Below, piece by piece: positions 25,113-34,426 of a DNA stretch of 53,376 nt. The stretch's first letter is position 1. Each line of letters begins with the position of its first letter. Position numbers and translations under genes: made by a program. Under the pieces are notes generated by a model. It was not told the DNA's origin. It saw only the letters and a program-made list of their open reading frames with translations, and ran no database searches. The stretch comes from Candidatus Gastranaerophilales bacterium. GTDB lineage: Bacteria > Cyanobacteriota > Vampirovibrionia > Gastranaerophilales > Gastranaerophilaceae. Where the stretch lies: the NCBI GenBank assembly GCA_944323925.1, contig CALUUI010000013.1:1-53376 (forward strand), in the 5' to 3' direction.

Positions 25113-25310
25113 TGTTCGTTTTTCCCTTTTTGCCCTTTTTATACAACATGGTTATCGTACTTTTTTCGCTTTTCTTTAATATTTTGCAGCCCTTATCCTG
25201 AAATCGTTACAAAAATTTACAATATTCCCCTTATGTTTTGATAGTTAAAAAAATATTAATAATACACAGTTTGAATAATTTTTGTATTAACATGAATATT
25301 GGAGATAATT

Positions 25311-26384
25311 ATGAAATACAAAGACTATTACGAAATATTAGGAATAAAACGAGATGCGACAGCATCAGAAATAAAATCAGCCTATAGAAAACTTGCAAGG
25401 AAATATCATCCTGACGTAAATAAAACAAAAGAAGCAGAAGCAAAGTTTAAAGATATAAACGAGGCTTACGAAGTATTATCCGATACAAATAAACGAAACA
25501 GATATGACAGTTTAGGTTCAAACTGGCAAGGCGGAGCAGATTACACGCCTCCACCGGGATTTGAAAATTTCAGTTTCAATTTTAATAATGGTGGAGCCCA
25601 ATCATTCGACTTTGGAGGTTCCGGAGGCTTTTCAGACTTCTTCAGCTCACTTTTTGGTGATATGATGGGAGCCACACAGACTTCATCAACCGGCGGACGT
25701 TCAAGCAGAGGGTTCTCGGGTTTTGACTTTTCAGGCGCTAATTATGGCGGATATAGCAATGCCGGATTTGATTCACAAACTACAGGAAGAAGACAATCAA
25801 AAAAAGCAGCAACTGAAGACTTAGATATAACAAAGAATATAAATTTAACAGCAAAAGAAATCTTTGACGGCGGAGCTGTAAATATATCCTTCACACAAAT
25901 GGATAAATGTACCCAATGTAACGGTACCGGATATTGTAGCCACTGCGGTGGGACAGGAGTTGTTTCAACGCCTAAATCCGTTAAGGTTAAAATTCCTAAA
26001 GGTGTTAAAGACGGACAAAAAATAAGATTAAAAGGCGAAGGCAAAACTGACGCTTATGGACAAAAAGGCGATTTATATTTGATTGTCCACCTAAAAGACA
26101 ATGAATATAGTATAGAAGGTTCTGATTTAACTAAAGAAATCGAAATCACACCACCTATGGCTGTTCTTGGCGGGCAAAAAGAAATTGAAACACTACACGG
26201 GAAAATAAATATTAAAATCCCCGCAAATGTTTCATCTGGAAAAACTTTAAGACTTAAGAAATTAGGATTACCTAAAGATGGCTCTTTCGGGGATTTAAAC
26301 ATAAAAATAAAAATTATCATCCCTGAAAACCTTTCAGAAGAGGAAAAAGAACTCTATAAACAACTTGCAAAATATGAGAAATAG
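25311..26384 (+). CDS. DnaJ-like co-chaperone with a single zinc motif pair
   Basis: A 357-residue Hsp40. J domain at residues 3-66 with the HPD motif (KYHPDVNKT) and [12 protein letters not shown]. Residues about 75-165 are Gly/Phe/Ser-rich. A short Cys segment [17 protein letters not shown] gives only two CxxCxGxG motifs, where DnaJ has four. Two substrate-binding beta domains follow ([53 protein letters not shown]). It sits between classical DnaJ and CbpA. GGAGA places the start at ATG 25311. No dnaK or grpE nearby, so it is probably an accessory J protein. Confidence 0.92.
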   Translation: MKYKDYYEILGIKRDATASEIKSAYRKLARKYHPDVNKTKEAEAKFKDINEAYEVLSDTNKRNRYDSLGSNWQGGADYTPPPGFENFSFNFNNGGAQSFDFGGSGGFSDFFSSLFGDMMGATQTSSTGGRSSRGFSGFDFSGANYGGYSNAGFDSQTTGRRQSKKAATEDLDITKNINLTAKEIFDGGAVNISFTQMDKCTQCNGTGYCSHCGGTGVVSTPKSVKVKIPKGVKDGQKIRLKGEGKTDAYGQKGDLYLIVHLKDNEYSIEGSDLTKEIEITPPMAVLGGQKEIETLHGKINIKIPANVSSGKTLRLKKLGLPKDGSFGDLNIKIKIIIPENLSEEEKELYKQLAKYEK

Positions 26385-26385
26385 T

Positions 26386-26417
26386 AAAAAGAACCGTTTA
26401 AAAGCGGTTCTTTTTTT
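26386..26417. terminator. Bidirectional terminator
   Basis: AAAAAGAACCG (26386-26396) pairs with CGGTTC plus a run of T (26405-26417). It serves the DnaJ-like gene on the plus strand and the solenoid-protein gene on the minus strand. Confidence 0.85.
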
Positions 26418-27885
26418 ATTGGTTTATAAAACCATCTTTCAGATAAACTTTTCTAATCATATCCTCCGATATTTCTGTATTAGAGATATCTGCAATACCT
26501 CCAATATGTTTTAAAGCTCCTAAAGTTTTTATTTTAGAATTATTAAAATATGCATCTTTACCAATATATTCAAGCACACCTAAGCCTTCTAAAATAGAAT
26601 TTTCAAAATCTGACCAACTTCCAATTCTTTTTAGGTTCCCAGAAGAATTAACTAAAGAGTTAGCAAAATTGGCAAAACCGCCAATTTCTTCCAGCTGCCC
26701 TAACGTCATAACTGCAGAATTTTCAAAATCTGCGTTACCCAATATTTTTTTTAAAATTCCTAAATTGGTAACGCCTGTTCCTCTAAATATTGCATTTCCA
26801 CGTATTTCTGATATTTGTTCAAATAATTTATTTTCATCAATTCCTATGTCTTCAAATGATAAATTAAATCCAAGATTTAAACATCCGTATTTCTTTATAC
26901 TAACTGTTCCATCTTCAGAATAAATAGGCTCAAACCCCAAATAATCCATAATTTTATAAACGTTATTTCCTTTTATCTCTTGTTCGCCGATTTTAGACCT
27001 AATTTTAGATATAAATTCTTTTTTATCTAAAGTGTCAGAAATTTTTTCCTTTAATATTCGATTTAGTTTAAAACCATTAGAGTCTAAATATGATTTTAGA
27101 ACATCAAAATACTTTAAAGAAATATTATTGTCATTTTTTTCATTTTGGATTTCAACAAGTAAATCTTTATTAAATCTTAACCCAAGCCTTGGCATTCCTT
27201 CTTCAAAATAAATATGAAAATCACCTTTAGCTAAATAAGGTTCTGCGTTAAAGGACTTTGTACACCAAGATTCCGCAGAAAGTACCTTCAATTTATCAAC
27301 ATTAGAAGAAAAATTTTCTCTATCATTAACCAAAGATGGAATTTTAATCCATCCTGAATCAATTACGTCTTTTTTTAACTCCGTCTTATAAAAGTTATTA
27401 GCTCTGACAGAATATATCTTTGCAAAATCAAAAAAGCTATCTTTATCACTACTTAACATAGTATTTAAATCAGATATTGAGTCCGCCAAAACTCTTTTAT
27501 TTAAAACCGGAGGAAGTTTATCATTATTTGATTTTAAGTCTTTAACAATAGAACTTAAAATGATTAGTGCTAATGCTGGTTTTATCGCTTGATTTTCTTC
27601 TGTTAAATAACAACTCCACTCTTTTAACATCTCCTTACGTTGAAATAAAGTTGTTTGTTGACGGCCTTCAAAATTTCTATTCAGAATTTTTTGAAACTTT
27701 TCGTTTGACCATCTGTATAAATCCTCAAGAATATTAAATTTTTCAACAGGAGCCTTAAACTTTCTTACGCAAGCATAATCAAAACCATTAAATTGAGAAG
27801 GTTTCATGGCTTGGAAAAACACGTTTGATTTTTTAGTATTAGCTGGAGCAACCTTAGAATTCCAACCGATTTGATAGACTTTCAT
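26416..27885 (-). CDS. Unknown protein with C-terminal 20-22-residue solenoid repeats
   Basis: A 489-residue protein from ATG 27885 (MKVYQIGWNSKVAP...). The frame stays open further upstream, but that part lies in a palindromic element and has no good ribosome site. Residues 1-60 are polar and basic; 60-330 are a mixed helical domain (RKEMLKEWSCYLTEENQAIK, KVLSAESWCTKSFN) I do not recognise. Residues about 350-480 contain five to six repeats of the form LGxLxxIGGxAxFxNSxV (TLGQLEEIGGFANFANSLV, GLGVLEYIGKDAYFNNSKI, TLGALKHIGGIADISNTEI), predicted to stack as a small beta-solenoid akin to leucine-rich repeats. No signal peptide. Possibly a protein-binding or secreted effector-like protein; function unknown. 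Confidence 0.7.
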   Translation of the reverse strand: MKVYQIGWNSKVAPANTKKSNVFFQAMKPSQFNGFDYACVRKFKAPVEKFNILEDLYRWSNEKFQKILNRNFEGRQQTTLFQRKEMLKEWSCYLTEENQAIKPALALIILSSIVKDLKSNNDKLPPVLNKRVLADSISDLNTMLSSDKDSFFDFAKIYSVRANNFYKTELKKDVIDSGWIKIPSLVNDRENFSSNVDKLKVLSAESWCTKSFNAEPYLAKGDFHIYFEEGMPRLGLRFNKDLLVEIQNEKNDNNISLKYFDVLKSYLDSNGFKLNRILKEKISDTLDKKEFISKIRSKIGEQEIKGNNVYKIMDYLGFEPIYSEDGTVSIKKYGCLNLGFNLSFEDIGIDENKLFEQISEIRGNAIFRGTGVTNLGILKKILGNADFENSAVMTLGQLEEIGGFANFANSLVNSSGNLKRIGSWSDFENSILEGLGVLEYIGKDAYFNNSKIKTLGALKHIGGIADISNTEISEDMIRKVYLKDGFINQ

Positions 27886-27967
27886 ACCTAAAAGTATGCC
27901 ACCAAAAAAATGTGTATAAAATACAATATAAAGAATTATTAAGAGCAGAAAACTCAATAAATGAGGA

Positions 27968-28115
27968 TGCGGAAAAATCCAAAAATTGACAAATTTTTGA
28001 GATTTTTCAAATCCCGACCTTAGGTGTGTGAGCATCAGGTCGTGTGCGGGATAGCACACAACCTGATGCGAAACCGTTCCCTTCAGTTTGCGAGAAAAAT
28101 GTCAATTTTTCCGCA
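27968..28115. repeat. 148-bp nested palindromic element
   Basis: Perfect 11-base terminal inverted repeats, TGCGGAAAAAT (27968-27978) and ATTTTTCCGCA (28105-28115). Inside is a second pair built on AATTGACA and its inverse. At the centre is a hairpin, GCATCAGGTcGTGTGC/GCACACaACCTGATGC (28032-28069), with one mismatch and a six-base loop. It lies between two divergently transcribed genes. No gene inside. Looks MITE-like, or a structural or regulatory palindrome. Confidence 0.75.
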
Positions 28116-28135
28116 AACTCTAAATATAAGATTAA

Positions 28136-28164
28136 TTGAAGAAATATATTTGACATGATATAAT
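28136..28164 (+). promoter_or_regulatory. Promoter of the coaBC operon
   Basis: TTGAAG (28136-28141), a 17-base spacer and TATAAT (28159-28164), followed by a leader with AGGGA eight bases before the coaBC ATG. Confidence 0.7.
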
Positions 28165-28182
28165 TCAACAGGGAAATAAAAA

Positions 28183-29406
28183 ATGAACTTAAGCGGTAAA
28201 AAAATCTTAATTGGAATAACTGGTGGAATAGCAGCGTACAAAGCACTTGAATTAATAAGAATGTATAAACGTGCAGGAGCAGAAGTAAAGGCTGTATTAA
28301 CTGACAATGCTTTAGAATTTGTAACTCCGCTTACCGTTCAAACATTAACAACGAATAAAGTTTACATAAACAATTTTGATACATCAAACTACAGTCCGGA
28401 ACATATCTCATTATGTGATTGGAGTGATATTTTTGTCATCGCACCCGCAACAGCAAACACTATAGCCAAAATTGCAAACGGAATATGTGATAATCTCTTA
28501 ACTTCACTTGCTCTGGCGTATACAAAGCCATTTTTAATAGCACCTGCAATGAATTGCAATATGTATAACAATACAATTACCCAAGAGAATATTTCAAAAT
28601 TAAAAAACAAAGGTTACAACTTTGTAGAACCAGAAACAGGTTATCTAGCTTGCGGAGCTGAAGGTACTGGTCGCCTTGCAGATTTAAACACTATATATTT
28701 AAGAACAGTTGAACTTTTAAATCCAATAAAAATATTATCCGGTAAGAAAGTCTTAATTACGGCAGGCGGAACTGTTGAAAAAATAGATCCTGTACGATAT
28801 ATCTCAAACTTTTCTTCCGGAAAAATGGGCTTGGCTCTTGCAAATTGTGCAAATAATATGGGGGCAGATGTTACTTTAATATCAACATTCAAGGCTGATG
28901 TTAGTTATAAAAATATTGTTGTTCAATCCGCAGAAGAAATGCTAAGTGCCGTAAAATCAGAAATGGATAGAAATGACTGTATAATAATGGCAGCCGCAGT
29001 TGCAGATTGGAAAATAAAAAATTACAACCAACAAAAAGTCAAAAAAACGGATGCGGATAATTGGAATATAGAACTTGTTAAAAACCCTGACATATTAAAA
29101 ACTATATGTAACATAAGACAAAACAACACCCCTATAATAGTAGGTTTTTCAGCAGAAAGTGAAAACTTACTGGAAAATGCGGAGAAAAAAATCAAAAATA
29201 AAGGTTGTGATTATATTATTGCAAACGATATCTCAAAACAAAATTCAGGGTTTGGAAGCGATTATAACGAAGTTTATATAATAGATAGAAACTTAAATAA
29301 AATTTTTATTGAACACGCACCAAAAGAAATAATTGCAAAATCAATTATGGAGACAATATTTGAACAAGCAGGAACTAATATCAAAGTTGGAAGCGTTTGC
29401 TCCTAA
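28183..29406 (+). CDS. coaBC: Phosphopantothenoylcysteine decarboxylase/synthetase CoaBC
   Basis: A 407-residue bifunctional enzyme of coenzyme A synthesis: the CoaB domain ligates cysteine to 4'-phosphopantothenate and the CoaC domain decarboxylates the product with FMN. CoaC (about 1-185): ITGGIAAYKALELIR, the catalytic-His segment SPEHISLCDWSDIFVIAPAT, and APAMNCNMY. CoaB (about 190-400): VLITAGGTVEKIDPVRYISN, FSSGKMGLALA, AAAVADWKI, and the KNPDIL/ISKQNSGFGSDYN region. Full length. First gene of an operon; its end overlaps the next gene by 47 bases. Confidence 0.96.
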   Translation: MNLSGKKILIGITGGIAAYKALELIRMYKRAGAEVKAVLTDNALEFVTPLTVQTLTTNKVYINNFDTSNYSPEHISLCDWSDIFVIAPATANTIAKIANGICDNLLTSLALAYTKPFLIAPAMNCNMYNNTITQENISKLKNKGYNFVEPETGYLACGAEGTGRLADLNTIYLRTVELLNPIKILSGKKVLITAGGTVEKIDPVRYISNFSSGKMGLALANCANNMGADVTLISTFKADVSYKNIVVQSAEEMLSAVKSEMDRNDCIIMAAAVADWKIKNYNQQKVKKTDADNWNIELVKNPDILKTICNIRQNNTPIIVGFSAESENLLENAEKKIKNKGCDYIIANDISKQNSGFGSDYNEVYIIDRNLNKIFIEHAPKEIIAKSIMETIFEQAGTNIKVGSVCS

Positions 29407-30028
29407 CGAAACACAGGAGCCGTGGGATTGCAGCGGGTGGATAATAGAACATACTAATTCTGATATAAATAAAGTTATGTATGCTCTTACTATTACCGAT
29501 AATGTATATGAACAAGCAAAAGAAAATAAATGCGACTTAATAATATCACATCACCCTCTATTTTCTGTACCGATAAAATACAAAGACGTACAAATGTATT
29601 GTGCGCATACAAATCTAGATAAAGCAACAGGCGGGACTACAGATACAATAATTGAAAAATTAGGATTTGAAATAACAGAAAAAGAAAATGATTTTGTAAG
29701 AATAGTTGAATTTGAATCTCCAGTATTATTAACAGATTTAATATCAAAATTAAAAGAAATTTCTCCCAAACTAAGATATGTAAATAACCAAAAAGTAACA
29801 GAAGTTAGAGTTTTAGGATTTTGCGCCGGTTCTGGTAGCGAATTTTTAGAAGAAACAAAAGCTGATTGTTTTATCACAGGAGATTTAAAATATCACACAG
29901 CCTGCGAAGCTAATAAAGTAGTAATTGATATCGGGCACTTTGAAAGTGAAGTATTAATAAAAGAAAAATTAGAAGAAATTACCGGAATAAAAGGAGTAAT
30001 GGCGGATGAACAAAGTCCTTTTATATAG
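29360..30028 (+). CDS. Nif3-like dinuclear metal-centre protein (GTP cyclohydrolase I type 2/YbgI family)
   Basis: A 222-residue Nif3/YbgI-family protein, forming hexameric toroids with a two-metal site. Metal-ligand motifs are visible: DLIISHHPLFSVP, CAHTNLDKATGG, FITGDLKYHTA and VIDIGHFESE. I put the start at TTG 29360 (LNKQELISKLEAFAP, matching family N-termini); GGAGA at 29349-29353 lies six bases upstream. That makes a 47-base overlap with coaBC in another frame, implying translational coupling. Family function is unclear despite the cyclohydrolase label. Confidence 0.9.
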   Translation: MNKQELISKLEAFAPNETQEPWDCSGWIIEHTNSDINKVMYALTITDNVYEQAKENKCDLIISHHPLFSVPIKYKDVQMYCAHTNLDKATGGTTDTIIEKLGFEITEKENDFVRIVEFESPVLLTDLISKLKEISPKLRYVNNQKVTEVRVLGFCAGSGSEFLEETKADCFITGDLKYHTACEANKVVIDIGHFESEVLIKEKLEEITGIKGVMADEQSPFI

Positions 30029-30560
30029 CCTGATAATATTAATAATGCTAACTACAAGTATAGCTTATGCTTATGAAACTGTAATTATAAAGTACCCAGA
30101 CGGAGAACTATGGGAACCGGCTTATTACAAACAAACAACAAGCGAAAGTATTGCCCAATATACACTAAAAGGTGAAAATACAAAAAAATGGACTAAAACC
30201 GTTATTATTCACGCTTACAATGACTATATAAATACAGCAAGAATGCTATTAGGAAATGTTATTGAATTAAACCAACGCCAGAACCCAACAGGGAAGTACA
30301 CCATTATAAAAAACACAACCAATGATGCAATAGCAATCCGCTGTACAAACAGTTACAAGCAACTATCTCCCCAATGTGAAATATTACGAGCCGCAAAAGG
30401 GCATAAAGGAGTTATTACAATCCATTATATAAACAAAAATATTTCTAATTACAAAGAAACCTATGACGATTGGTATGATATAATTAAAAAAGCGATTTTC
30501 TATGAAAGCTATTTCAGAAATGATAGGATTTTAAACAAATCACTATACTTAGAGCTGTAG
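30006..30560 (+). CDS. Unknown secreted protein, 184 residues
   Basis: Signal peptide KVLLYSLIILIMLTTSIAYA, then a basic, Tyr/Asn-rich domain (YETVIIKYPDGELWEPAYYK ... KWTKTVIIHAYNDY ... GVITIHYINKNIS). Residues around 60-175 (TVIIHAYN..., CEILRAAKGHKG) could be an alpha/beta fold, but I recognise no family. It overlaps the end of the Nif3-like gene by 23 bases and GGAG precedes the start, so it is translated as part of the operon. Likely periplasmic, as the next genes encode envelope proteins. Confidence 0.75.
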   Translation: MNKVLLYSLIILIMLTTSIAYAYETVIIKYPDGELWEPAYYKQTTSESIAQYTLKGENTKKWTKTVIIHAYNDYINTARMLLGNVIELNQRQNPTGKYTIIKNTTNDAIAIRCTNSYKQLSPQCEILRAAKGHKGVITIHYINKNISNYKETYDDWYDIIKKAIFYESYFRNDRILNKSLYLEL

Positions 30561-30671
30561 AGAAGTAATAGCCAATATTTCAAGACATAATAGCAATTCT
30601 TTTTAACTCTTGCCGAGAAGGCAAATTTGTGCTACCATCCTGTTATAAAAAAACGTTATAACGAGGTGATT

Positions 30672-33600
30672 ATGAAAACATTTTTCAAGTGGCTTGGCGT
30701 TGCTATAGGGATATTAATTTTTATACTTTATTTGTGCTTTTTATTTGTATTGCCAAATATAATTGATTTAAACAAATACACCCCAGAGCTTAAAAATCTT
30801 GCACAAAAATATGCTAAGCTAGATATAAACTTTGAAAATGCAAAAATAATCACAACTCCATTGCTTGCTACAGGAATACAAGCTGAAAATCTTTCGGTTA
30901 AACTGCCTGATGGCTCACTCCTGACAAGTGCAAACAAGATTAAAACAAGGATTTCATTACCACACTTACTTGTTCTGAGCGTAAAAGTATCTTGTGCCGA
31001 AATCGATTCGCCCGTTATAAACTTAGAAATCCAAAACGGAAAACAATTTAAAATAGTTACATTAATAGAATCGATACTTAATGACGGTGATGACACAATA
31101 GAACAAAAATTATTACAAGCAGATGCACAAGCCGAAAGCAGCGCATCAAAAATGCCGTTACCTATAAGAGTAAATATTCCAAAGATTAAAATTAATAACT
31201 ATCAAGCAAAAATAAATGATTTAAAATCAAAACATACACTATCACTTGAAGGTGAAAACCTAGTCCTCGGTTATAACGGAAAAACATTTAAAGTAAAAAC
31301 CAACTCAAAATTAATGAGTGATAATGAAGCTACTATTCTGGCTAACATTAATCTCGATTGTTTTATTCCGCAAGGAACTGAACTTGATAAAGAAGATGAC
31401 CCACAAGAAATTATTGATATACCATTTGTAAACCCTGTACTCGTTTACAGAGACTATACTCCTAAAGCAAACATCGCAATGGACATGAGAGTACGTGAAA
31501 ATAATAATGAAATAAAAACGTATGGAACCCTTAATATCGATAATATGACAATGAATTTGTCAGGAATACAACTTCCTAAGTCATATATACACTTAAAAAC
31601 CAGCGGAACAAAAGCTAATATAGATACTAATCTGGTAATTAAAGATAAACAATCAATCAATATTCAGGGTTTGATTAATTACGGAAAGTCTAAGTTTGCA
31701 GATTTAGTTATTAAAAGTGATAAAATATATTTTAATGACATCATAGTCTTAACTAAAGCCTTACTGAATACATTACAAATAAAAAATGATTTAAATTTAT
31801 TTGCAGGCTATGGTTACATTCAAGCAGATACAGCATTCAGAACTAATTTTAAGACGCTAAAATCTAATGGACAAATAATCATAAAAGATGCAGGGATTGT
31901 AAATAAAAAATATAATCTTAACTTTATGAATTTTAACTCCTTGATAGATTTAAGCAATAACCTTCTACAAATAAAAGATACCGGAGCAAAAATAAACGGT
32001 TCAGACATCAAAATAAACGGCTCAATAAATGAAAAATCAATAGCCGACATAACAATTTATCTTGAAAAATTACCCTTATCGCCATTATTTAAGTCATTTG
32101 CGCCTGCTGAAATAAAAAAATCACTTAGTATAACAAGCGGAAACCTATATGCAAATATAACAATAAAAGGCGCTTTAAAAAATGCTATAAGCAATATTTT
32201 AATAGGTCTAAAAGATTTTACTATGTATGAAAATACAAGTAATATAAAACTTACTAACAATTTATTTGAAGGTAAGTTTACAAGCGATTTAAAAAATATA
32301 ACCGGAAGCATAACCAACAAGGGATTTAAAGTAACAATACCACAATCTACATCAATAATAACAAATGATACAGCTACAATAGATATTTCAGAAAAGGATA
32401 TAACAATTAATCCTTCAATATTAAGAATAAATAACAATTCTGAAATCACTTTATCAGGTATAGTAAAAAACTACTCTACAAACCCGAAATTTGATATAAA
32501 AGCAGATGGGAAATTAATAACCAGCGGAATAAAACAACTTTTAGGAAGTGCTGCAGCAAACTTTATAGATGCTAAAGGTATTATTCCATTAATAGCTACA
32601 ATAAATGGAGATAGCAAAAAGCAAACTCTTAATATAACTATTGATACAGACAAAAATAATTACTTAACGCCAATTCATTTGAATTTATTATCAGGAAAAA
32701 ACACGACAATAAAATCAACAATTGACTTCAAACAAGATAGAATAAAAATACAAGATTCTGGAATTTATATAAAAACAATAGTACCAGACGAAAAAAATCC
32801 TGAAAAAACAATAACTAAATACAATGATATTATTGAATTATCAGGAACAGTAACAGGGCTAAACTCTACCCTACATATAAATCTTCTAAAAATAAAAACA
32901 AACGGAGATTTATCAGGTAGTATCCAAGGTTTAAAGGATTCAAGTTTCACTTTTGGCGGGCACTTGTTCTCTTATGGAGCATTATCTTCTCCAAGATTGA
33001 AAGGAAAATTTGAAATAAAAAATATAAATATTCCTTCTTTATATACAAAAGTGAAAAATGTAATATTTGATTTTAAAGGTTATACACTTAACGTAAAAGC
33101 AAATGAGTTAAATCTAAACGATTCAATAATCGGAATAGACTCCAATATAAATTTAACACCTTCGTCAAACATTATAATAACAGATTTAGATGTCAATTCT
33201 AATTATATAGATTTAGACAAAGTGATGAAAGTTTCAGACTCAGCACTAAAACTTATACCACAGACAGGTGTATCAAATAATGCGACTGCAACGCAAGCAG
33301 ATATTCCTGTAGAAATATTAAACGGCAATGTCAATATCAAGCACTTAAAAACAGGAGGTATTGATGCAACAGACATTGTATGTAAATTATTAATGAAGAA
33401 TAATATATTGTACATTAACGACATAGTTGCCAAGGCATTTGAAGGAACAGTTAGAGGCAACGCCTCAATGAATATTATAACCACCTTACTAAAAGTAAAT
33501 GTATCAGGTACTGGTTTTAATGTAGAGAAATCACTCTTAGGCTTAGCGAATATGAAAGATACCTTAACCGGAACCGCAAGTTTTAATGCAAATGTATCTC

Positions 33601-34403
33601 TAAAAGGAAGCAGCTATGAAGAACAAATGAAAACGTTAAATGGTACAGTTGACTTCACAATGATAAATGGACAGCTTGGGCCTTTCGGGCGTTTAGAGAA
33701 TTTGATTTTAGCAGAAAATATAAGGAACTCCGAATTTTTCCAAACTTCAATAGGCAAGATAATAAATGATCTTTTATCAGTAAACACATCAAAATATGAC
33801 GAATTAAAAGGAACAATTCTACTAGAAAATGGAATCGCCAAAATAAATCCTATAACCTCATTAGGAGAAGTAATGTGTTTGAATATAGAAGGTATATTTG
33901 ATATACTAAAGAATACTGCAGATTTTCAAATAAGAGGTCGCCTAGCATCAACAATATCTGATATGTTAGGACCTATTGCAATGCTAAATCCCGTTAATAT
34001 GATACAAACTCAAACCGGTTCATCAATAATGAGTGTAGCAACCTTAGGACTGTATCGTCTATTTTGTGAAACAATAACTCAAGAAGAAATGGATGCAATC
34101 CCACACTTCAGTGAAGATTACTCTGATTACAATGCAACAAAATTCCAAGTAATTGCCAGAGGAGATGTTGCTAAACCTCTATCATTAGTCAAATCATTCA
34201 AATGGCTTGTAGTTCAAAGCGATATAGACAATGCAAATTCATATATACAACAGAGAACACTTGAAGAAATAAAAAACAATGCCGGATTATTTGAAAAAAT
34301 AGAAACAGATAACGGTGAAAAAATAAAAGCAGTAGAAGAAATAGTTAACACAGGTAAAAACATACTAAACGGAGTAAAAGGCCTGTTCAAAAAACAAAAC
34401 TAA
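30672..34403 (+). CDS. Giant AsmA-like envelope protein
   Basis: A 1243-residue protein of the AsmA/TamB-type class (bridge-like lipid transport superfamily). One N-terminal membrane helix (WLGVAIGILIFILYLCFLFVLP) is followed by PNIIDLNKYTPELKNLAQKY, typical of AsmA N-termini, then about 1100 residues of beta-rich repeats. The AsmA C-terminal region is visible: GTVRGNASMNIITTLLKVNV, MKTLNGTVDFTMINGQLGPF and AKINPITSLGEVMCLNIEGI. The start at ATG 30672 follows GAGGTGA. Such proteins span the periplasm and move phospholipids between membranes, implying a two-membrane envelope. Followed directly by the TPR protein. Confidence 0.88.
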   Translation: MKTFFKWLGVAIGILIFILYLCFLFVLPNIIDLNKYTPELKNLAQKYAKLDINFENAKIITTPLLATGIQAENLSVKLPDGSLLTSANKIKTRISLPHLLVLSVKVSCAEIDSPVINLEIQNGKQFKIVTLIESILNDGDDTIEQKLLQADAQAESSASKMPLPIRVNIPKIKINNYQAKINDLKSKHTLSLEGENLVLGYNGKTFKVKTNSKLMSDNEATILANINLDCFIPQGTELDKEDDPQEIIDIPFVNPVLVYRDYTPKANIAMDMRVRENNNEIKTYGTLNIDNMTMNLSGIQLPKSYIHLKTSGTKANIDTNLVIKDKQSINIQGLINYGKSKFADLVIKSDKIYFNDIIVLTKALLNTLQIKNDLNLFAGYGYIQADTAFRTNFKTLKSNGQIIIKDAGIVNKKYNLNFMNFNSLIDLSNNLLQIKDTGAKINGSDIKINGSINEKSIADITIYLEKLPLSPLFKSFAPAEIKKSLSITSGNLYANITIKGALKNAISNILIGLKDFTMYENTSNIKLTNNLFEGKFTSDLKNITGSITNKGFKVTIPQSTSIITNDTATIDISEKDITINPSILRINNNSEITLSGIVKNYSTNPKFDIKADGKLITSGIKQLLGSAAANFIDAKGIIPLIATINGDSKKQTLNITIDTDKNNYLTPIHLNLLSGKNTTIKSTIDFKQDRIKIQDSGIYIKTIVPDEKNPEKTITKYNDIIELSGTVTGLNSTLHINLLKIKTNGDLSGSIQGLKDSSFTFGGHLFSYGALSSPRLKGKFEIKNINIPSLYTKVKNVIFDFKGYTLNVKANELNLNDSIIGIDSNINLTPSSNIIITDLDVNSNYIDLDKVMKVSDSALKLIPQTGVSNNATATQADIPVEILNGNVNIKHLKTGGIDATDIVCKLLMKNNILYINDIVAKAFEGTVRGNASMNIITTLLKVNVSGTGFNVEKSLLGLANMKDTLTGTASFNANVSLKGSSYEEQMKTLNGTVDFTMINGQLGPFGRLENLILAENIRNSEFFQTSIGKIINDLLSVNTSKYDELKGTILLENGIAKINPITSLGEVMCLNIEGIFDILKNTADFQIRGRLASTISDMLGPIAMLNPVNMIQTQTGSSIMSVATLGLYRLFCETITQEEMDAIPHFSEDYSDYNATKFQVIARGDVAKPLSLVKSFKWLVVQSDIDNANSYIQQRTLEEIKNNAGLFEKIETDNGEKIKAVEEIVNTGKNILNGVKGLFKKQN

Positions 34404-34426
34404 AAGAATAAAATATGAGGATAAAT

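Noticed and set aside
27886-28059. N-terminal extension of the solenoid protein
   Set aside because: It is translated from the palindromic element and an AT-rich spacer, with no ribosome site; ATG 27885 begins a sensible protein.
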